Source: Nocardioides ganghwensis
Lineage (GTDB): Bacteria; Actinomycetota; Actinomycetes; Propionibacteriales; Nocardioidaceae
NCBI RefSeq assembly: GCF_014779655.1
Contig: NZ_JACXYX010000009.1
Location: 62,001 to 126,000 of the forward strand
Direction of reading: 5' to 3'
DNA: 64,000 nt
Part shown: positions 18,500 to 26,941 of the stretch, in pieces
How positions within the stretch are numbered: the stretch's first letter is position 1
Layout of the letters: each line of letters opens with the position of its first letter
Notes under the pieces: model-generated
Told to the model about the DNA's origin: nothing
Seen by the model: the letters and a program-made list of their open reading frames with translations, nothing else
The model's database searches: none
Made by a program: the position numbers and the translations under genes

Positions 18500-18993
18500 G
18501 CGTCTGCTCCGATCAGCTCGGCGAGCTCGGGCGCGAGCACGCGCAGCCGGGCCAGTGCCTGCCGGGTCGTGGACTTCACGGTGCTCGTGGACAGCTCGAG
18601 TGCGCGAGCCGTCTCGACCTCGGTGAGGTCCTCGTAGAACCGCAGGACCAGGACGGTCCGCTGCTTGGGGGTGAGGCGGGCCAGCGCCTGGTCCAGCGAG
18701 AGCCGCAGGTCCGTGTCGGCGGCGTCGGCCGTCGCGTCATGAGCCAGCAGAGGGGACTCGGTGAGCCGCCGCCGGCGCCACCACGAGATGTTCTGGTGGT
18801 ACATCGCGCGCCGGACGTACGCCTCGGGCGAGGTGTGGATCCGCTTCCAGTGCCGTGCCGCCTGGAGCAGCGCAGCCTGCACGAGGTCCTGGGCGAGGTG
18901 GTGGTCGCCCGTCAGCAGGTACGCCGTCCGTGACAGCGCTGCCTGGCGTCCCGCCACGAAGGCGTCGAACCCCGCCTCGTCCGCTGTGATCAC
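18496..18993 (-). CDS. SigE-family ECF RNA polymerase sigma factor (module 1)
   Basis: 165-aa ECF sigma factor of the actinobacterial SigE (TIGR02983) family. Region 2 covers about 8-75 (YLLTGDHHLAQDLVQAAL, then YHQNISWWRRRR) and region 4 about 95-150 (LTPKQRTVLVLRFYEDLTEVE and STSTVKSTTRQAL). GTG at 18993 was chosen because AAGGGGG lies 7 nt upstream and the paralogue at 20707 has the same spacing; a longer start at 19008 would place the ribosome site inside the gene. Co-expressed with the propeller protein downstream. Confidence 0.9.
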   Translation of the reverse strand: MITADEAGFDAFVAGRQAALSRTAYLLTGDHHLAQDLVQAALLQAARHWKRIHTSPEAYVRRAMYHQNISWWRRRRLTESPLLAHDATADAADTDLRLSLDQALARLTPKQRTVLVLRFYEDLTEVETARALELSTSTVKSTTRQALARLRVLAPELAELIGADA

Positions 18994-18997
18994 TGCA

Positions 18998-19021
18998 ACC
19001 CCCTTCACGACGTACGACGCA
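18998..19021 (-). promoter_or_regulatory. 24-nt block shared by both sigma genes (copy 1)
   Basis: This 24-nt stretch ending at the ribosome site is identical to 20713-20736 in front of the second sigma gene. On the minus strand it contains CGTCGTACGTCG followed by AAGGGGG. A CGTC-type -10 element for autoregulation by an ECF sigma is possible. Confidence 0.45.
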
Positions 19022-19061
19022 GGCCCGCGTCGTGCCGGGTGGCACCGATCCTAGGAAAGTT

Positions 19062-20219
19062 CTACGCCTGCTTCTGCATCATCCGGAGGAAGGCGACCCC
19101 GGCGAGCAGGGCCACCAGTCCGCCCAGGACGTACGGCACCCGGTTGGGGCCCTCCTCGGAGGCGGAGGCCTCGCCGAAGTCGTGGGTCAGCTCCTGACCG
19201 GGGTCGCCGTCGAGGTCGGGGATCAGGTCCACGGCGAAGCTCGTCGCCTCGGGTGGCAGCCGTGGGAGGAACTCGCGCCACGTCCACTCCGACTCAGCGA
19301 CGTCGGGGGCCGTGAAGACAGCGAGCCGCGGCCGCTCGACGACGTCGCTCGGTGGCGGGTCGATGATCGCCACCACGTGGTCCTCGTCGACCCAGCCGAC
19401 AGGGGTCACCGTCGCGCCGTCGGGGTAGAGGTCGGTCGGCAGGGCGCGGTCGACCCGCTCGCCGGTCGTCCCGCCTCGGTCGGCCGGGACGCGCAGGAAG
19501 GGCGCTGCCGTCACCTCGCCGTCCGACGGCAGGGCGACCTCCTCGGTGCTGGAGGACGGGATACCGCGCGACCCGTAGCGACCCTCGATGTCCGGGGACT
19601 CCGATGGCCCGGTGACGTCGATCAGCCCGGCGGCGGCCGTCCCCTCGGACCGACCGTTCCACAGCAGCTGCGTCGAGTCCGTGCGCCAGGTCAGCGTGGT
19701 GACCCGGGCACCACTGCCCCGGTTGTGCGCCCAGCGCAGGATGTCACCGGTGCGCAGGTCGGCGATCAGGATCCGGTCGCCGTCGGGCGTGGCGTCACCG
19801 CCGCTCCACCATGCGACGCGGTAGCCGTCCGGCGAGAGGGCCACCGCGATGCCGGGGACCGCGAAGCGGTGGTAGCGGCCGTCCTCGGCGCCCACCAGGA
19901 CGAGGTGGTTGCCCCCGAGCGCGACTGACGCCCGCCCGATCGCCCAGTCGTCCTCGAAGTCGCCGTTCGTGGGCTCGATGACGCTCGGGATGGCGCCGTC
20001 CCCGTCGTTGACGACGTCGCCGGCCGGGGCCACCGGACCGGGGCGTACGGCCAGCGCGGCGGCGCCCGCCACCGCCGCGACCACCGCGAGGGCCGCGGCT
20101 CCGCGAGCGATCCGCGAGCGGCGGCGGGCGCGGCGCCCGCGGTCCCACGCGGACGGGTCGGGCGAGAAGGTCTGGGTGCGGGCGAGGGCGTCGAGCTCCC
20201 CGCGCAGGTCGGTGCTCAT
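19062..20219 (-). CDS. Membrane-anchored beta-propeller protein, partner of SigE-family sigma (module 2)
   Basis: 385-aa paralogue of the protein at 17195-18499. Same layout: cytoplasmic N-terminus, TM at about 40-60, extracytoplasmic region with propeller-like repeats (VALSPDGYRVAWWSGG, TLTWRTDSTQLLWNG), the near-identical motif DLIPDLDGDPGQELTHDFG, a C-terminal TM and FLRMMQKQA. Its ATG overlaps the sigma stop by 4 nt. Shared phrases such as GAIPS, DGRYH and LYPDGA in both copies show descent from one gene. Role as a signal-sensing anti-sigma is inferred. Confidence 0.75.
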   Translation of the reverse strand: MSTDLRGELDALARTQTFSPDPSAWDRGRRARRRSRIARGAAALAVVAAVAGAAALAVRPGPVAPAGDVVNDGDGAIPSVIEPTNGDFEDDWAIGRASVALGGNHLVLVGAEDGRYHRFAVPGIAVALSPDGYRVAWWSGGDATPDGDRILIADLRTGDILRWAHNRGSGARVTTLTWRTDSTQLLWNGRSEGTAAAGLIDVTGPSESPDIEGRYGSRGIPSSSTEEVALPSDGEVTAAPFLRVPADRGGTTGERVDRALPTDLYPDGATVTPVGWVDEDHVVAIIDPPPSDVVERPRLAVFTAPDVAESEWTWREFLPRLPPEATSFAVDLIPDLDGDPGQELTHDFGEASASEEGPNRVPYVLGGLVALLAGVAFLRMMQKQA

Positions 20220-20707
20220 GCGTCTGCTCCCACCAGGTCGGCGAGCTCGGGGGCCAGGACGCGCAGCCGCTGGAGGGCCTGGCGCGACATGGACTTGACC
20301 GCGCCGCTGGAGATGCCCAGCTCGGCGGCCGTCTGGACCTCGGTGAGGTCCTCGAAGTAGCGCAGCACCAGCACCGTGCGCTGGCGCGGGGTCAGCCGGC
20401 GAAGAGCCTGCTCGAGGGTCAGTCGCAGCGTCGGGTCGGAGGCCGGCGCCGGGGAGTCGTACGACTCCAGCGAGGTCACGGTGAACCGGCGGCGACGCCA
20501 CCACGAGATGTTCTGGTGGTACATCGCGCGGCGGACGTAGGCCTCGGGCGAGGTGTGGATGCGCTCCCAGTGCCTGGCGGCCTGCACGAGCGCGGCCTGC
20601 ACCAGGTCCTCGGCGAGGTGGTGGTCACCGGTGAGCAGGTAGGCCGTGCGTGCGAGCACCGGCCCGCGCGCGTGCACGAACGCGTCGAACCCGGATCGAT
20701 CGTTCAT
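20216..20707 (-). CDS. SigE-family ECF RNA polymerase sigma factor (module 2)
   Basis: 163-aa ECF sigma, clearly a duplicate of the one at 18496-18993: both have TAYLLTGDHHLA, RIHTSPEAYVRRAMYHQ and ISWWRRRR in region 2 and the LTP(K/R)QRTVLVLR core in region 4, and end in LIGADA/LVGADA. ATG at 20707 sits 6 nt after AAGGGGG. The strongest differences are in the linker between regions 2 and 4 and in the region 4 recognition helix (GISSGAVKSMSRQAL against ELSTSTVKSTTRQAL), so promoter choice may have diverged. Confidence 0.92.
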   Translation of the reverse strand: MNDRSGFDAFVHARGPVLARTAYLLTGDHHLAEDLVQAALVQAARHWERIHTSPEAYVRRAMYHQNISWWRRRRFTVTSLESYDSPAPASDPTLRLTLEQALRRLTPRQRTVLVLRYFEDLTEVQTAAELGISSGAVKSMSRQALQRLRVLAPELADLVGADA

Positions 20708-20712
20708 CGAGC

Positions 20713-20736
20713 ACCCCCTTCACGACGTACGACGCA
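20713..20736 (-). promoter_or_regulatory. 24-nt block shared by both sigma genes (copy 2)
   Basis: Identical to 18998-19021. Includes the ribosome site of the sigma gene at 20707 and the palindromic core CGTACG. The flanking sequence further upstream differs between the copies, which argues for conserved function rather than very recent duplication. Confidence 0.45.
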
Positions 20737-20786
20737 CGCGGGCGCCGGATCGGGGGTCAGCTGTCAGGAAATGGTGCGAGGAAGCT

Positions 20787-21464
20787 TCAGCGGGCGCGGC
20801 GGGAGAGACGCTCGAGGTCCATGATCACCACGGAGCGGGGCTCCAGGCGCAGCCAGCCGCGCGAGGCGAAGTCGGCGAGCGCCTTGTTGACCGTCTCGCG
20901 GGAGGCGCCGACCAGCTGGGCGAGCTCCTCCTGGGTGAGGTCGTGGTGGACGTGGACGCCGTCGTCGGCCGTGCGGCCGAAGCGGTCGGCGAGGTCGAGC
21001 AGCGCCTTGGCGACGCGGCCGGGCACGTCGGAGAAGACGAGGTCGGCGACGACGTCGTTGGACTTGCGCAGCCGTGAGGCGAGCTGCGACAGCAGGCCGC
21101 GGGCCACCTGCGGGCGGCCGTCGAGCCAGCGCAGCAGGTCGTCGTGGGACAGCGAGCCGAAGGAGGCGTCGGTGACGGCGGTGACGGTCGCCGAGCGCGG
21201 GCCCGGGTCGAAGAGGGAGAGCTCGCCGAACATCTGGCCGGGACCCATGATGGCGAGCAGGTTCTCGCGACCGTCGGAGGAGGAGCGGCCGAGCTTCACC
21301 TTGCCCTCGGTGACGATGTAGAGCTTGTCGCCCGAGTCGCCCTCGTGGAAGAGCACCTCGCCGCGACGGAGCTTGGTCTCGGCCATCGAGCCGCCCAGCG
21401 CGGTCGCCGCCTCGTCGTCGAGCGAGCTGAACAGCGGTGCCTGCCGGAGCACGTCGTTGTCCAC
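20787..21464 (-). CDS. crp: Crp/Fnr-family transcription regulator
   Basis: 225-aa cAMP-receptor-type regulator. N-terminal cyclic-nucleotide domain (about 10-120) with [19 protein letters not shown], matching the phosphate-binding cassette (GELAL...RxA), and C-terminal winged HTH (about 150-215) with [27 protein letters not shown] at 21464 is 7 nt after GGGAGG. It lies beside nth as crp (Rv3676) does in M. tuberculosis. The family binds TGTGA-N6-TCACA; a near-perfect site exists upstream of the acetate permease operon at 31982. Confidence 0.95.
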   Translation of the reverse strand: MDNDVLRQAPLFSSLDDEAATALGGSMAETKLRRGEVLFHEGDSGDKLYIVTEGKVKLGRSSSDGRENLLAIMGPGQMFGELSLFDPGPRSATVTAVTDASFGSLSHDDLLRWLDGRPQVARGLLSQLASRLRKSNDVVADLVFSDVPGRVAKALLDLADRFGRTADDGVHVHHDLTQEELAQLVGASRETVNKALADFASRGWLRLEPRSVVIMDLERLSRRAR

Positions 21465-21626
21465 GTCATTCCTCCCATTGGGGTGCGTCCCGTCCAGTGG
21501 TGCTCGGGATCCGGCACGATCCTAGCCGTGGTCCGGCTCACAACCGCGACTCCGCGCCAGATGTGCGCGGTTTGCCGGCTGCTCTCCGCGTGTGGCGGTG
21601 TCGGACCCGGACCGTACGCTTGGCGC

Positions 21627-22361
21627 GTGCCCGCCCCCGCCAAGAAGGCCGCCCAGGTCGCGATCGCCAAGCCCGACACGTCACTGGTGCGGCGCGCACG
21701 CAAGGTCGACCGGATCCTCGCCGAGACCTATCCCGACGCCCGTGCCGAGCTCGACTTCACCAACCCGTTCGAGTGCCTCGTCGTCACCGTGGTGTCCGCG
21801 CAGACCACCGACAGGCGGGTCAACGCCGCCAGTCCGGCCCTGTTCGCCGCCTATCCCACGCCCGAGGCGATGGCGGCCGCCCCGCGCGAGCACATGGAGC
21901 AGCTGCTCGGCCCGCTCGGCTTCTTCCGCGCCAAGACCGACTCGTTGCTCAAGCTCAGCCAGGCGCTCGTCGAGCGCTACGACGGCCAGGTGCCCGACCG
22001 GCTCGAGGACCTCGTCACGCTCCCCGGCGTCGGTCGCAAGACCGCCAACGTCGTCCTCGGCAACGCCTTCGGCAAGCCGGGCATCACCGTCGACACCCAC
22101 TTCGGCCGGCTCGCGCGCCGCCTCGGCTGGACCGAGGAGACCGACCCGGTCAAGGTCGAGCACGCGGTCGGGGCGCTGTTCCCCAAGCGCGACTGGACGA
22201 TGCTGTCGCACCACCTCATCTGGCACGGCCGTCGCCGCTGCCACGCCAAGAAGCCCGCGTGCGGAGCCTGCCCGGTCGCGCGGCTGTGCCCGTCCTTCGG
22301 CGCCGGCCCGACCGACCCGGTCGAGGCGGAGAAGCTCGTCACCACCCAGGGCCCCGCATGA
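21627..22361 (+). CDS. nth: Endonuclease III
   Basis: 244-aa DNA glycosylase/AP lyase that removes oxidised pyrimidines. HhH-GPD fold: [17 protein letters not shown] with the catalytic Lys of [19 protein letters not shown] with the catalytic Asp, and a C-terminal 4Fe-4S loop with spacing C-X6-C-X2-C-X5-C ([17 protein letters not shown]). GTG at 21627 starts a Lys/Ala-rich tail before the domain; the long open frame upstream is antisense to crp. Its stop overlaps the next start by 4 nt. Confidence 0.96.
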   Translation: MPAPAKKAAQVAIAKPDTSLVRRARKVDRILAETYPDARAELDFTNPFECLVVTVVSAQTTDRRVNAASPALFAAYPTPEAMAAAPREHMEQLLGPLGFFRAKTDSLLKLSQALVERYDGQVPDRLEDLVTLPGVGRKTANVVLGNAFGKPGITVDTHFGRLARRLGWTEETDPVKVEHAVGALFPKRDWTMLSHHLIWHGRRRCHAKKPACGACPVARLCPSFGAGPTDPVEAEKLVTTQGPA

Positions 22362-22966
22362 TCCGGGCTGTCCTCGTGCTGCTCCTCGCGGCAGCACTCA
22401 CCGCGTGCACGTCCGACGGCGGGCGCATCGACGTACGCCCTCCCGACATCGACGTCGACACGCCTGCGCTGCGGGAGGTCAAGGCGCGCATCGGCATGGA
22501 GGACTGCGAGCCCGGCACCGGCGAGCCCGTCGAGGGCGGGCTGCCCGAGCTGACCCTGCCGTGCCTGGGTGGCGGCCCAGACATCGAGCTCTCGTCGCTG
22601 CGTGGGCCCGTGGTGATCAACCTCTGGCAGGCGTTCTGCGAGCCGTGCCGCGAGGAGATGCCGGCGCTGGAGGAGTTCCACCAGCAGTACGGCGACCGGG
22701 TGCCGGTGCTCGGCATCGACTTCAACGACGTGCACCCCGACAGCGCGCTGGCGCTGGCCGAGGAGACCGGCGCGACGTATCCCTCGATCGCCGATCCCGG
22801 TGGCGAGCTGATGGCCGAGGAGGCCTTCGCGGTGGCGCGGCGCGGGCTGCCGGCCTTCGTCTTCGTCGACGCCGAGGGCCAGGTCGTGGCGCAGGACTCC
22901 GGCGGCGTGGAGTCCGTGGCGGAGATCAAGGCCAAGGTCGCCGAGCACCTGGGGATCGCGCTGTGA
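22358..22966 (+). CDS. TlpA-like thioredoxin-fold lipoprotein
   Basis: 202-aa exported lipoprotein with lipobox LTAC (Cys about residue 17) and a thioredoxin-like domain with active site [33 protein letters not shown] and the cis-Pro region [10 protein letters not shown]. Likely a membrane-anchored disulfide reductase or cytochrome maturation factor outside the cytoplasm. It overlaps nth by 4 nt (ATGA) and the CoA pyrophosphatase gene by 4 nt (GTGA), the same order as in M. tuberculosis (Rv3674c-Rv3672c). Confidence 0.92.
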   Translation: MIRAVLVLLLAAALTACTSDGGRIDVRPPDIDVDTPALREVKARIGMEDCEPGTGEPVEGGLPELTLPCLGGGPDIELSSLRGPVVINLWQAFCEPCREEMPALEEFHQQYGDRVPVLGIDFNDVHPDSALALAEETGATYPSIADPGGELMAEEAFAVARRGLPAFVFVDAEGQVVAQDSGGVESVAEIKAKVAEHLGIAL

Positions 22967-23703
22967 GCACCTCGCTGCCGGGCTGGCTGGCCCCGGTGGT
23001 CGAGGCCGCCTCCACGATCACCGTCCACGAGCTGACGCGGTTCATGCCGCCCGAGGGCAGCGACCCGCGGCGGGGCGCGGTGCTGATGGTGTTCGCCGAC
23101 CGCGAGTCCGACCCCACCACCCCCGACGACCTCGCCCACCGGGGCGAGCTCCTGCTCACCGAGCGCAACCACTACATGCGCTCCCACCCCGGCCAGGTGT
23201 CCTTCCCGGGCGGCTCGCTCGACGAGGGGGAGACCCCGGTGGAGGCGGCGCTGCGCGAGGCGTACGAGGAGATCGGCCTCGAGCCCGCCGAGGTCGAGGT
23301 CTTCGGCGAGCTGCCCGAGCTGTGGCTGCCGCCGAGCAACTTCGCGGTGACGCCGATCCTCGGCTACTGGCGCGACCGCGGCGAGGTCCGGATCGAGAGC
23401 CCCGAGGAGGTCCACGAGATCCACCACGTGGCGATCGCCGACCTGCTCGACCCGGAGCACCGGATCAACGTCCGGCACCCCAGCGGCTGGACGGGACCGG
23501 GCTTCCTGATCGGGCCCGACAAGGACGTCATCCTCTGGGGCTTCACCGCCGGGATCATCGCACGTCTGTTCAGCTACCTCGGCTGGGCGGAGGACTGGGA
23601 CCGGGCGCGGGTGCGTGACCTCCCCGACCACATGCTGCAAGGTGTCCCCAGGGGAACGGACCTCGCTCCCAACACGCCGCAGAACACCAGGCTCGAGGAG
23701 TAG
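22963..23703 (+). CDS. NUDIX CoA pyrophosphatase
   Basis: 246-aa NUDIX hydrolase of the CoA-specific type. The UPF0035-like prefix LLLTERNHYMRSHPGQVSFPGG directly precedes a complete NUDIX box (GGSLDEGETPVEAALREAYEEIGL), which is the known signature of CoA diphosphatases that release 4'-phosphopantetheine. GTG at 22963 overlaps the preceding stop. It is followed 4 nt later by the TTG of the MarP protease gene. Confidence 0.92.
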   Translation: MSTSLPGWLAPVVEAASTITVHELTRFMPPEGSDPRRGAVLMVFADRESDPTTPDDLAHRGELLLTERNHYMRSHPGQVSFPGGSLDEGETPVEAALREAYEEIGLEPAEVEVFGELPELWLPPSNFAVTPILGYWRDRGEVRIESPEEVHEIHHVAIADLLDPEHRINVRHPSGWTGPGFLIGPDKDVILWGFTAGIIARLFSYLGWAEDWDRARVRDLPDHMLQGVPRGTDLAPNTPQNTRLEE

Positions 23704-23707
23704 GCCA

Positions 23708-24883
23708 TTGAACGTCCTCGACTGGTGCCTCGTCGCACTCGTGGGGATCTACGCCCTCTCGGGCTACTGGCAGGGCTTCATCACCGGCGCCAGCGCGACC
23801 GCCGGCCTGCTGCTCGGCGGGCTCGGCGGCATCTGGGTGGCCCCGGTCGCGCTCGGCGACGCGGCCCCGTCGCTGTGGGTGTCGCTGGGCGCGCTGTTCA
23901 TCGTGATCATCTCCGCCTCGCTCGGCCAGGCACTCTTCCAGTACGTCGGTGCGCGCATCCGCGACAGCATCACCTGGCAGCCGATCCGCGCCGTCGACGC
24001 GGTGGGCGGCTCGGCCCTCAGCGCCGTGGCCGTGCTGCTGGTCGCGTGGGCGCTCGGCGTCGCGGTCTCCGGCACCCGCATCGGCGCGATCACGCCGATG
24101 GTGCGCGACTCGGCGATCCTCGCCAAGGTCGACCAGACGCTCCCGACCGACTCCGGCAAGGTGCTGCAGACCTTCAACAACGTCGTCGGGACGACCTTCT
24201 TCCCGCGCTACCTCGAGCCCTTCGCGCCCGAGCGGATCGTGGCGGTCCGGCCCGGCGACCCGCGCATGCTCACCGACCCCGACGTGCTCGCCGCCGAGGC
24301 CAGCGTCGTCAAGGTCCGCGGCGCCAACGGCTGCGGCAGCGGCGTGGAGGGCACGGGCTTCTTCTACGCCCCCGGCCGGCTGATGACCAACGCCCACGTC
24401 GTGGCGGGCGTGACGCGCCCCGAGGTGGAGGTCGGCGGGACGTCGGTCACCGCGTCGGTCGTGCTCTACGACGCCGACCTCGACATCGCCGTGCTCGCGC
24501 TGCCCGACACCGGGGTGCCGCAGCTCGCGTTCGACACCGAGGCCGAGCCGCGCGACCCGGTCGCGGTCCTCGGCTACCCGCAGGACGGGCCCTACTCCGT
24601 CGAGTCCGGGCGCATCCGCGCCGAGCAGCGGCTGCGCTCGCCCGACATCTACGGCGACGGGACGGTCATCCGCCAGGTCTTCTCCCTGCGCGCGCTCATC
24701 CGCCCGGGCAACTCCGGCGGACCGATCGTGACCTCCGCCGGCGACGTCGCCGGGATGGTCTTCGCCGCCTCGGTCAGCGACCCCGACACCGGCTACGCAC
24801 TGACCGCCGACCAGGTCGCCGAGTCCGCGGCCGAGGGCCTGACGCGGGGATCACCGGTCGACACCGGCACATGCGTGCGCTGA
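23708..24883 (+). CDS. MarP-type membrane serine protease
   Basis: 391-aa protease with four N-terminal TM helices (within about 1-125, CvpA-like) and a periplasmic chymotrypsin-fold domain. The triad is visible: His230 in TNAHVV, Asp259 in DADLDIAVL and Ser336 in GNSGGP. Cys209 and Cys389 can form the disulfide that controls MarP in M. tuberculosis, where it supports acid resistance by cleaving a peptidoglycan hydrolase. TTG start chosen because GAGGAG precedes it and the first TM begins at once. Confidence 0.94.
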   Translation: MNVLDWCLVALVGIYALSGYWQGFITGASATAGLLLGGLGGIWVAPVALGDAAPSLWVSLGALFIVIISASLGQALFQYVGARIRDSITWQPIRAVDAVGGSALSAVAVLLVAWALGVAVSGTRIGAITPMVRDSAILAKVDQTLPTDSGKVLQTFNNVVGTTFFPRYLEPFAPERIVAVRPGDPRMLTDPDVLAAEASVVKVRGANGCGSGVEGTGFFYAPGRLMTNAHVVAGVTRPEVEVGGTSVTASVVLYDADLDIAVLALPDTGVPQLAFDTEAEPRDPVAVLGYPQDGPYSVESGRIRAEQRLRSPDIYGDGTVIRQVFSLRALIRPGNSGGPIVTSAGDVAGMVFAASVSDPDTGYALTADQVAESAAEGLTRGSPVDTGTCVR

Positions 24884-24906
24884 GCCGGGGAGACGTACGG
24901 CCTGCG

Positions 24907-25311
24907 TCAGCCCCGGCCCTTGAGGGCCTGCGGGATCTGCTTGCCCTGCTCGATCGCGCGCTCGGGCGCCTTGACCTGCTTGACCTGCTTGAGGCCGACC
25001 AGCGCGAGCAGCCCGGCGATGAGGACGTAGAGCGCGAAGACGATCAGGAAGGCCCAGTGCAGGTCGAGGCCCTGGCCGTTCCAGTGGATGAAGTAGGCGA
25101 TCGCGACCGAGAGCATGATGATCGCGAGCAGGCCGATGAACGCCGCCCCCGCGAACAGGCCGATGCCGACCCCGCCGTGCTTGACGCTGACCTTGATCTC
25201 GCTCTTCGCGAGCTGGATCTCCTTGGAGATCAGGCTCGAGATGTCCCGCTGCGCGTCCATGACGAGCTTGCCGAGCGTCGGATCGCCGTCCTGGATCGGT
25301 TCGTTGGCCAT
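24907..25311 (-). CDS. Phage-holin-family (actinobacterial Holin-X) membrane protein
   Basis: 134-aa protein: ~50 residue soluble N-terminus with SSLISKEIQLAKSEIK, two TM helices (about 52-76 and 85-108), and a basic tail (KQVKQVKAPER). This is the actinobacterial Holin_X family, a housekeeping membrane protein despite its name; no lysis cassette is nearby. ATG at 25311; the longer frame upstream runs through the nhaA promoter. Convergent with marP, separated by 23 nt. Confidence 0.85.
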   Translation of the reverse strand: MANEPIQDGDPTLGKLVMDAQRDISSLISKEIQLAKSEIKVSVKHGGVGIGLFAGAAFIGLLAIIMLSVAIAYFIHWNGQGLDLHWAFLIVFALYVLIAGLLALVGLKQVKQVKAPERAIEQGKQIPQALKGRG

Positions 25312-25391
25312 GTGCTGCGGTCCTTCGGTGTACGCCGGGGGAGCTGACGCTGCGACCCTACCAACGGGTCCGCGCGCATCACCGCTCCGTC

Positions 25392-25475
25392 TAGACTGAG
25401 CTGCAGGTGAGCCGGGAAGTCTGGTCGGCCCGTGGTGATCATCCGCGGTGACGGTTCCCCGACGACCCCCGAAGG
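25392..25475 (+). promoter_or_regulatory. Promoter and structured leader of nhaA
   Basis: TAGACT (25392-25397) is a good -10. Downstream, CCGG/CTGG (25412-25415 with 25421-25424) and CCGTGG/CCGCGG (25430-25435 with 25443-25448) can form two small hairpins before the GAAGG ribosome site at 25471. Could be a regulatory leader; no named riboswitch recognised. Confidence 0.35.
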
Positions 25476-25487
25476 ATGCGCCGCCGC

Positions 25488-26906
25488 ATGGCCTCACCCC
25501 GCAAGCCCCAGGACCCCCGGCCCGACGACGAGGTCTGGCAGACCGGCCCGGTCTACATCGCGAGCGACAAGCCGCTGGCCCGACTGGTCGCGCGACCGAT
25601 GCGCGAGTTCCTCCGGGTGGAGGCGGCCGGGTCGATCCTGCTGCTCGTCGCGGCGGCCGCCGCCCTGCTGTGGGCCAACAGCCCGTGGGCCGAGTCGTAC
25701 GACGCGCTCTGGCACGCCCACCTGACGCTCGACGTCGGTCCGCTGCACCTCGACGAGTCGCTCCAGCACTGGGTCAACGACGCCCTGATGGTGATCTTCT
25801 TCTTCGTCGTCGGCCTGGAGATCAAGTACGAGCTGGTCAACGGCGACCTGCGCGACCCCAAGACGGCTGCCCTGCCGATCGTCGCCGCCGTCGGCGGCAT
25901 GGTCCTGCCGGCCGGTCTCTACCTCGCGCTCAACCCGCCGGGCAGTGACGGCGGCGCCGGGTGGGGCATCCCGATGGCGACCGACATCGCGTTCGCGGTC
26001 GGCGTCCTCGGCGTCCTCGGGCGCCGGATCCCGTCGGCCGCCCGGCTCTTCCTGCTGACCCTGGCGATCGTCGACGACATCGGCGCGATCCTCGTGATCG
26101 CGGTGTTCTACACCAGCGACCTGTCGCTGACCTGGTTGGCGATCGCGATCGGCCTGCTCGGCGCGATGGTCGTGGCGCGGGTGCTGCGGATCTGGACGGT
26201 CGTGGTCTACGCGATCCTCGGCGTCGGCGTCTGGTTCGCCCTGCTCGAGTCCGGCGTGCACGCCACCCTGGCCGGCGTCGCCATCGGCCTGCTCGCCCCC
26301 GCGCGGCCGCTGCTCAACGAGGAGGTGGCCCGCGAGTACGCCACCCGGGCGCTGCGCGACCGCCACCTCAACCCCGACGAGCTGGCCCGGCTCCGGTTCC
26401 TGCTCAAGGAGTCGGTGTCCGTCGTCGAGCGGCTCATCAGCTCGCTGCACCCGCTCTCGGCGTACGTCGTGCTGCCGATCTTCGCGCTCGCCAACGCCGG
26501 CGTCGAGCTGGGTGCGATCAGCGAGGTCTTCACCGAGCCGGTGGGCCTCGGGATCATCCTCGGCCTGGTGGTCGGCAAGCCGGTCGGCATCTTCCTCACG
26601 TCCTTCCTGGCCGTACGCCTCGGCATCGCGAAGCTGCCGGAGAACACCTCGTGGTCGATGGTGTTCGGCCTCGGCGCGGTCGCCGGCATCGGCTTCACCG
26701 TCTCGATCTTCATCGCCGGGCTGTCGTTCCCGGGATCCGACCTGCTCACCGAGGAGGCGAAGATCGCGATCCTCATGGCCTCGCTCCTCGCCGCCGTGGT
26801 CGGGGTGGTCATGCTGCTGGCGAGCACACGCGGTCGCACCTACGACGACGACCACCACGAGCCCGACCAGGAACCGGACCCGGTGCGCCAGGCCCTCGAG
26901 GACTGA
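25488..26906 (+). CDS. nhaA: Na+/H+ antiporter NhaA
   Basis: 472-aa NhaA-type antiporter with about 12 TMs. The key motifs are present: ALMVIFFFVVGLEIKYE in TM2, PMATDIAFAVGVL in TM4 and LAIVDDIGAILVIAVFY in TM5, whose paired Asp residues bind the ion; MVFGLGAVAGIGFTVSIFIAGLSF forms TM10-11. The ends (first ~40 and last ~25 residues, the latter Asp/Glu/His-rich) extend beyond E. coli NhaA (388 aa). ATG 25488 is preferred over 25476, where the ribosome site would touch the start codon; either is possible. Confidence 0.95.
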   Translation: MASPRKPQDPRPDDEVWQTGPVYIASDKPLARLVARPMREFLRVEAAGSILLLVAAAAALLWANSPWAESYDALWHAHLTLDVGPLHLDESLQHWVNDALMVIFFFVVGLEIKYELVNGDLRDPKTAALPIVAAVGGMVLPAGLYLALNPPGSDGGAGWGIPMATDIAFAVGVLGVLGRRIPSAARLFLLTLAIVDDIGAILVIAVFYTSDLSLTWLAIAIGLLGAMVVARVLRIWTVVVYAILGVGVWFALLESGVHATLAGVAIGLLAPARPLLNEEVAREYATRALRDRHLNPDELARLRFLLKESVSVVERLISSLHPLSAYVVLPIFALANAGVELGAISEVFTEPVGLGIILGLVVGKPVGIFLTSFLAVRLGIAKLPENTSWSMVFGLGAVAGIGFTVSIFIAGLSFPGSDLLTEEAKIAILMASLLAAVVGVVMLLASTRGRTYDDDHHEPDQEPDPVRQALED

Positions 26907-26941
26907 GGAGGCGTGGTCGGCCGGCGGCCCCGGTCAGCGGC

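Noticed and set aside
24907..25311. Prophage remnant suggested by the holin-like gene
   Set aside because: This family is common in actinobacterial chromosomes beside marP/nhaA; no other phage gene nearby.
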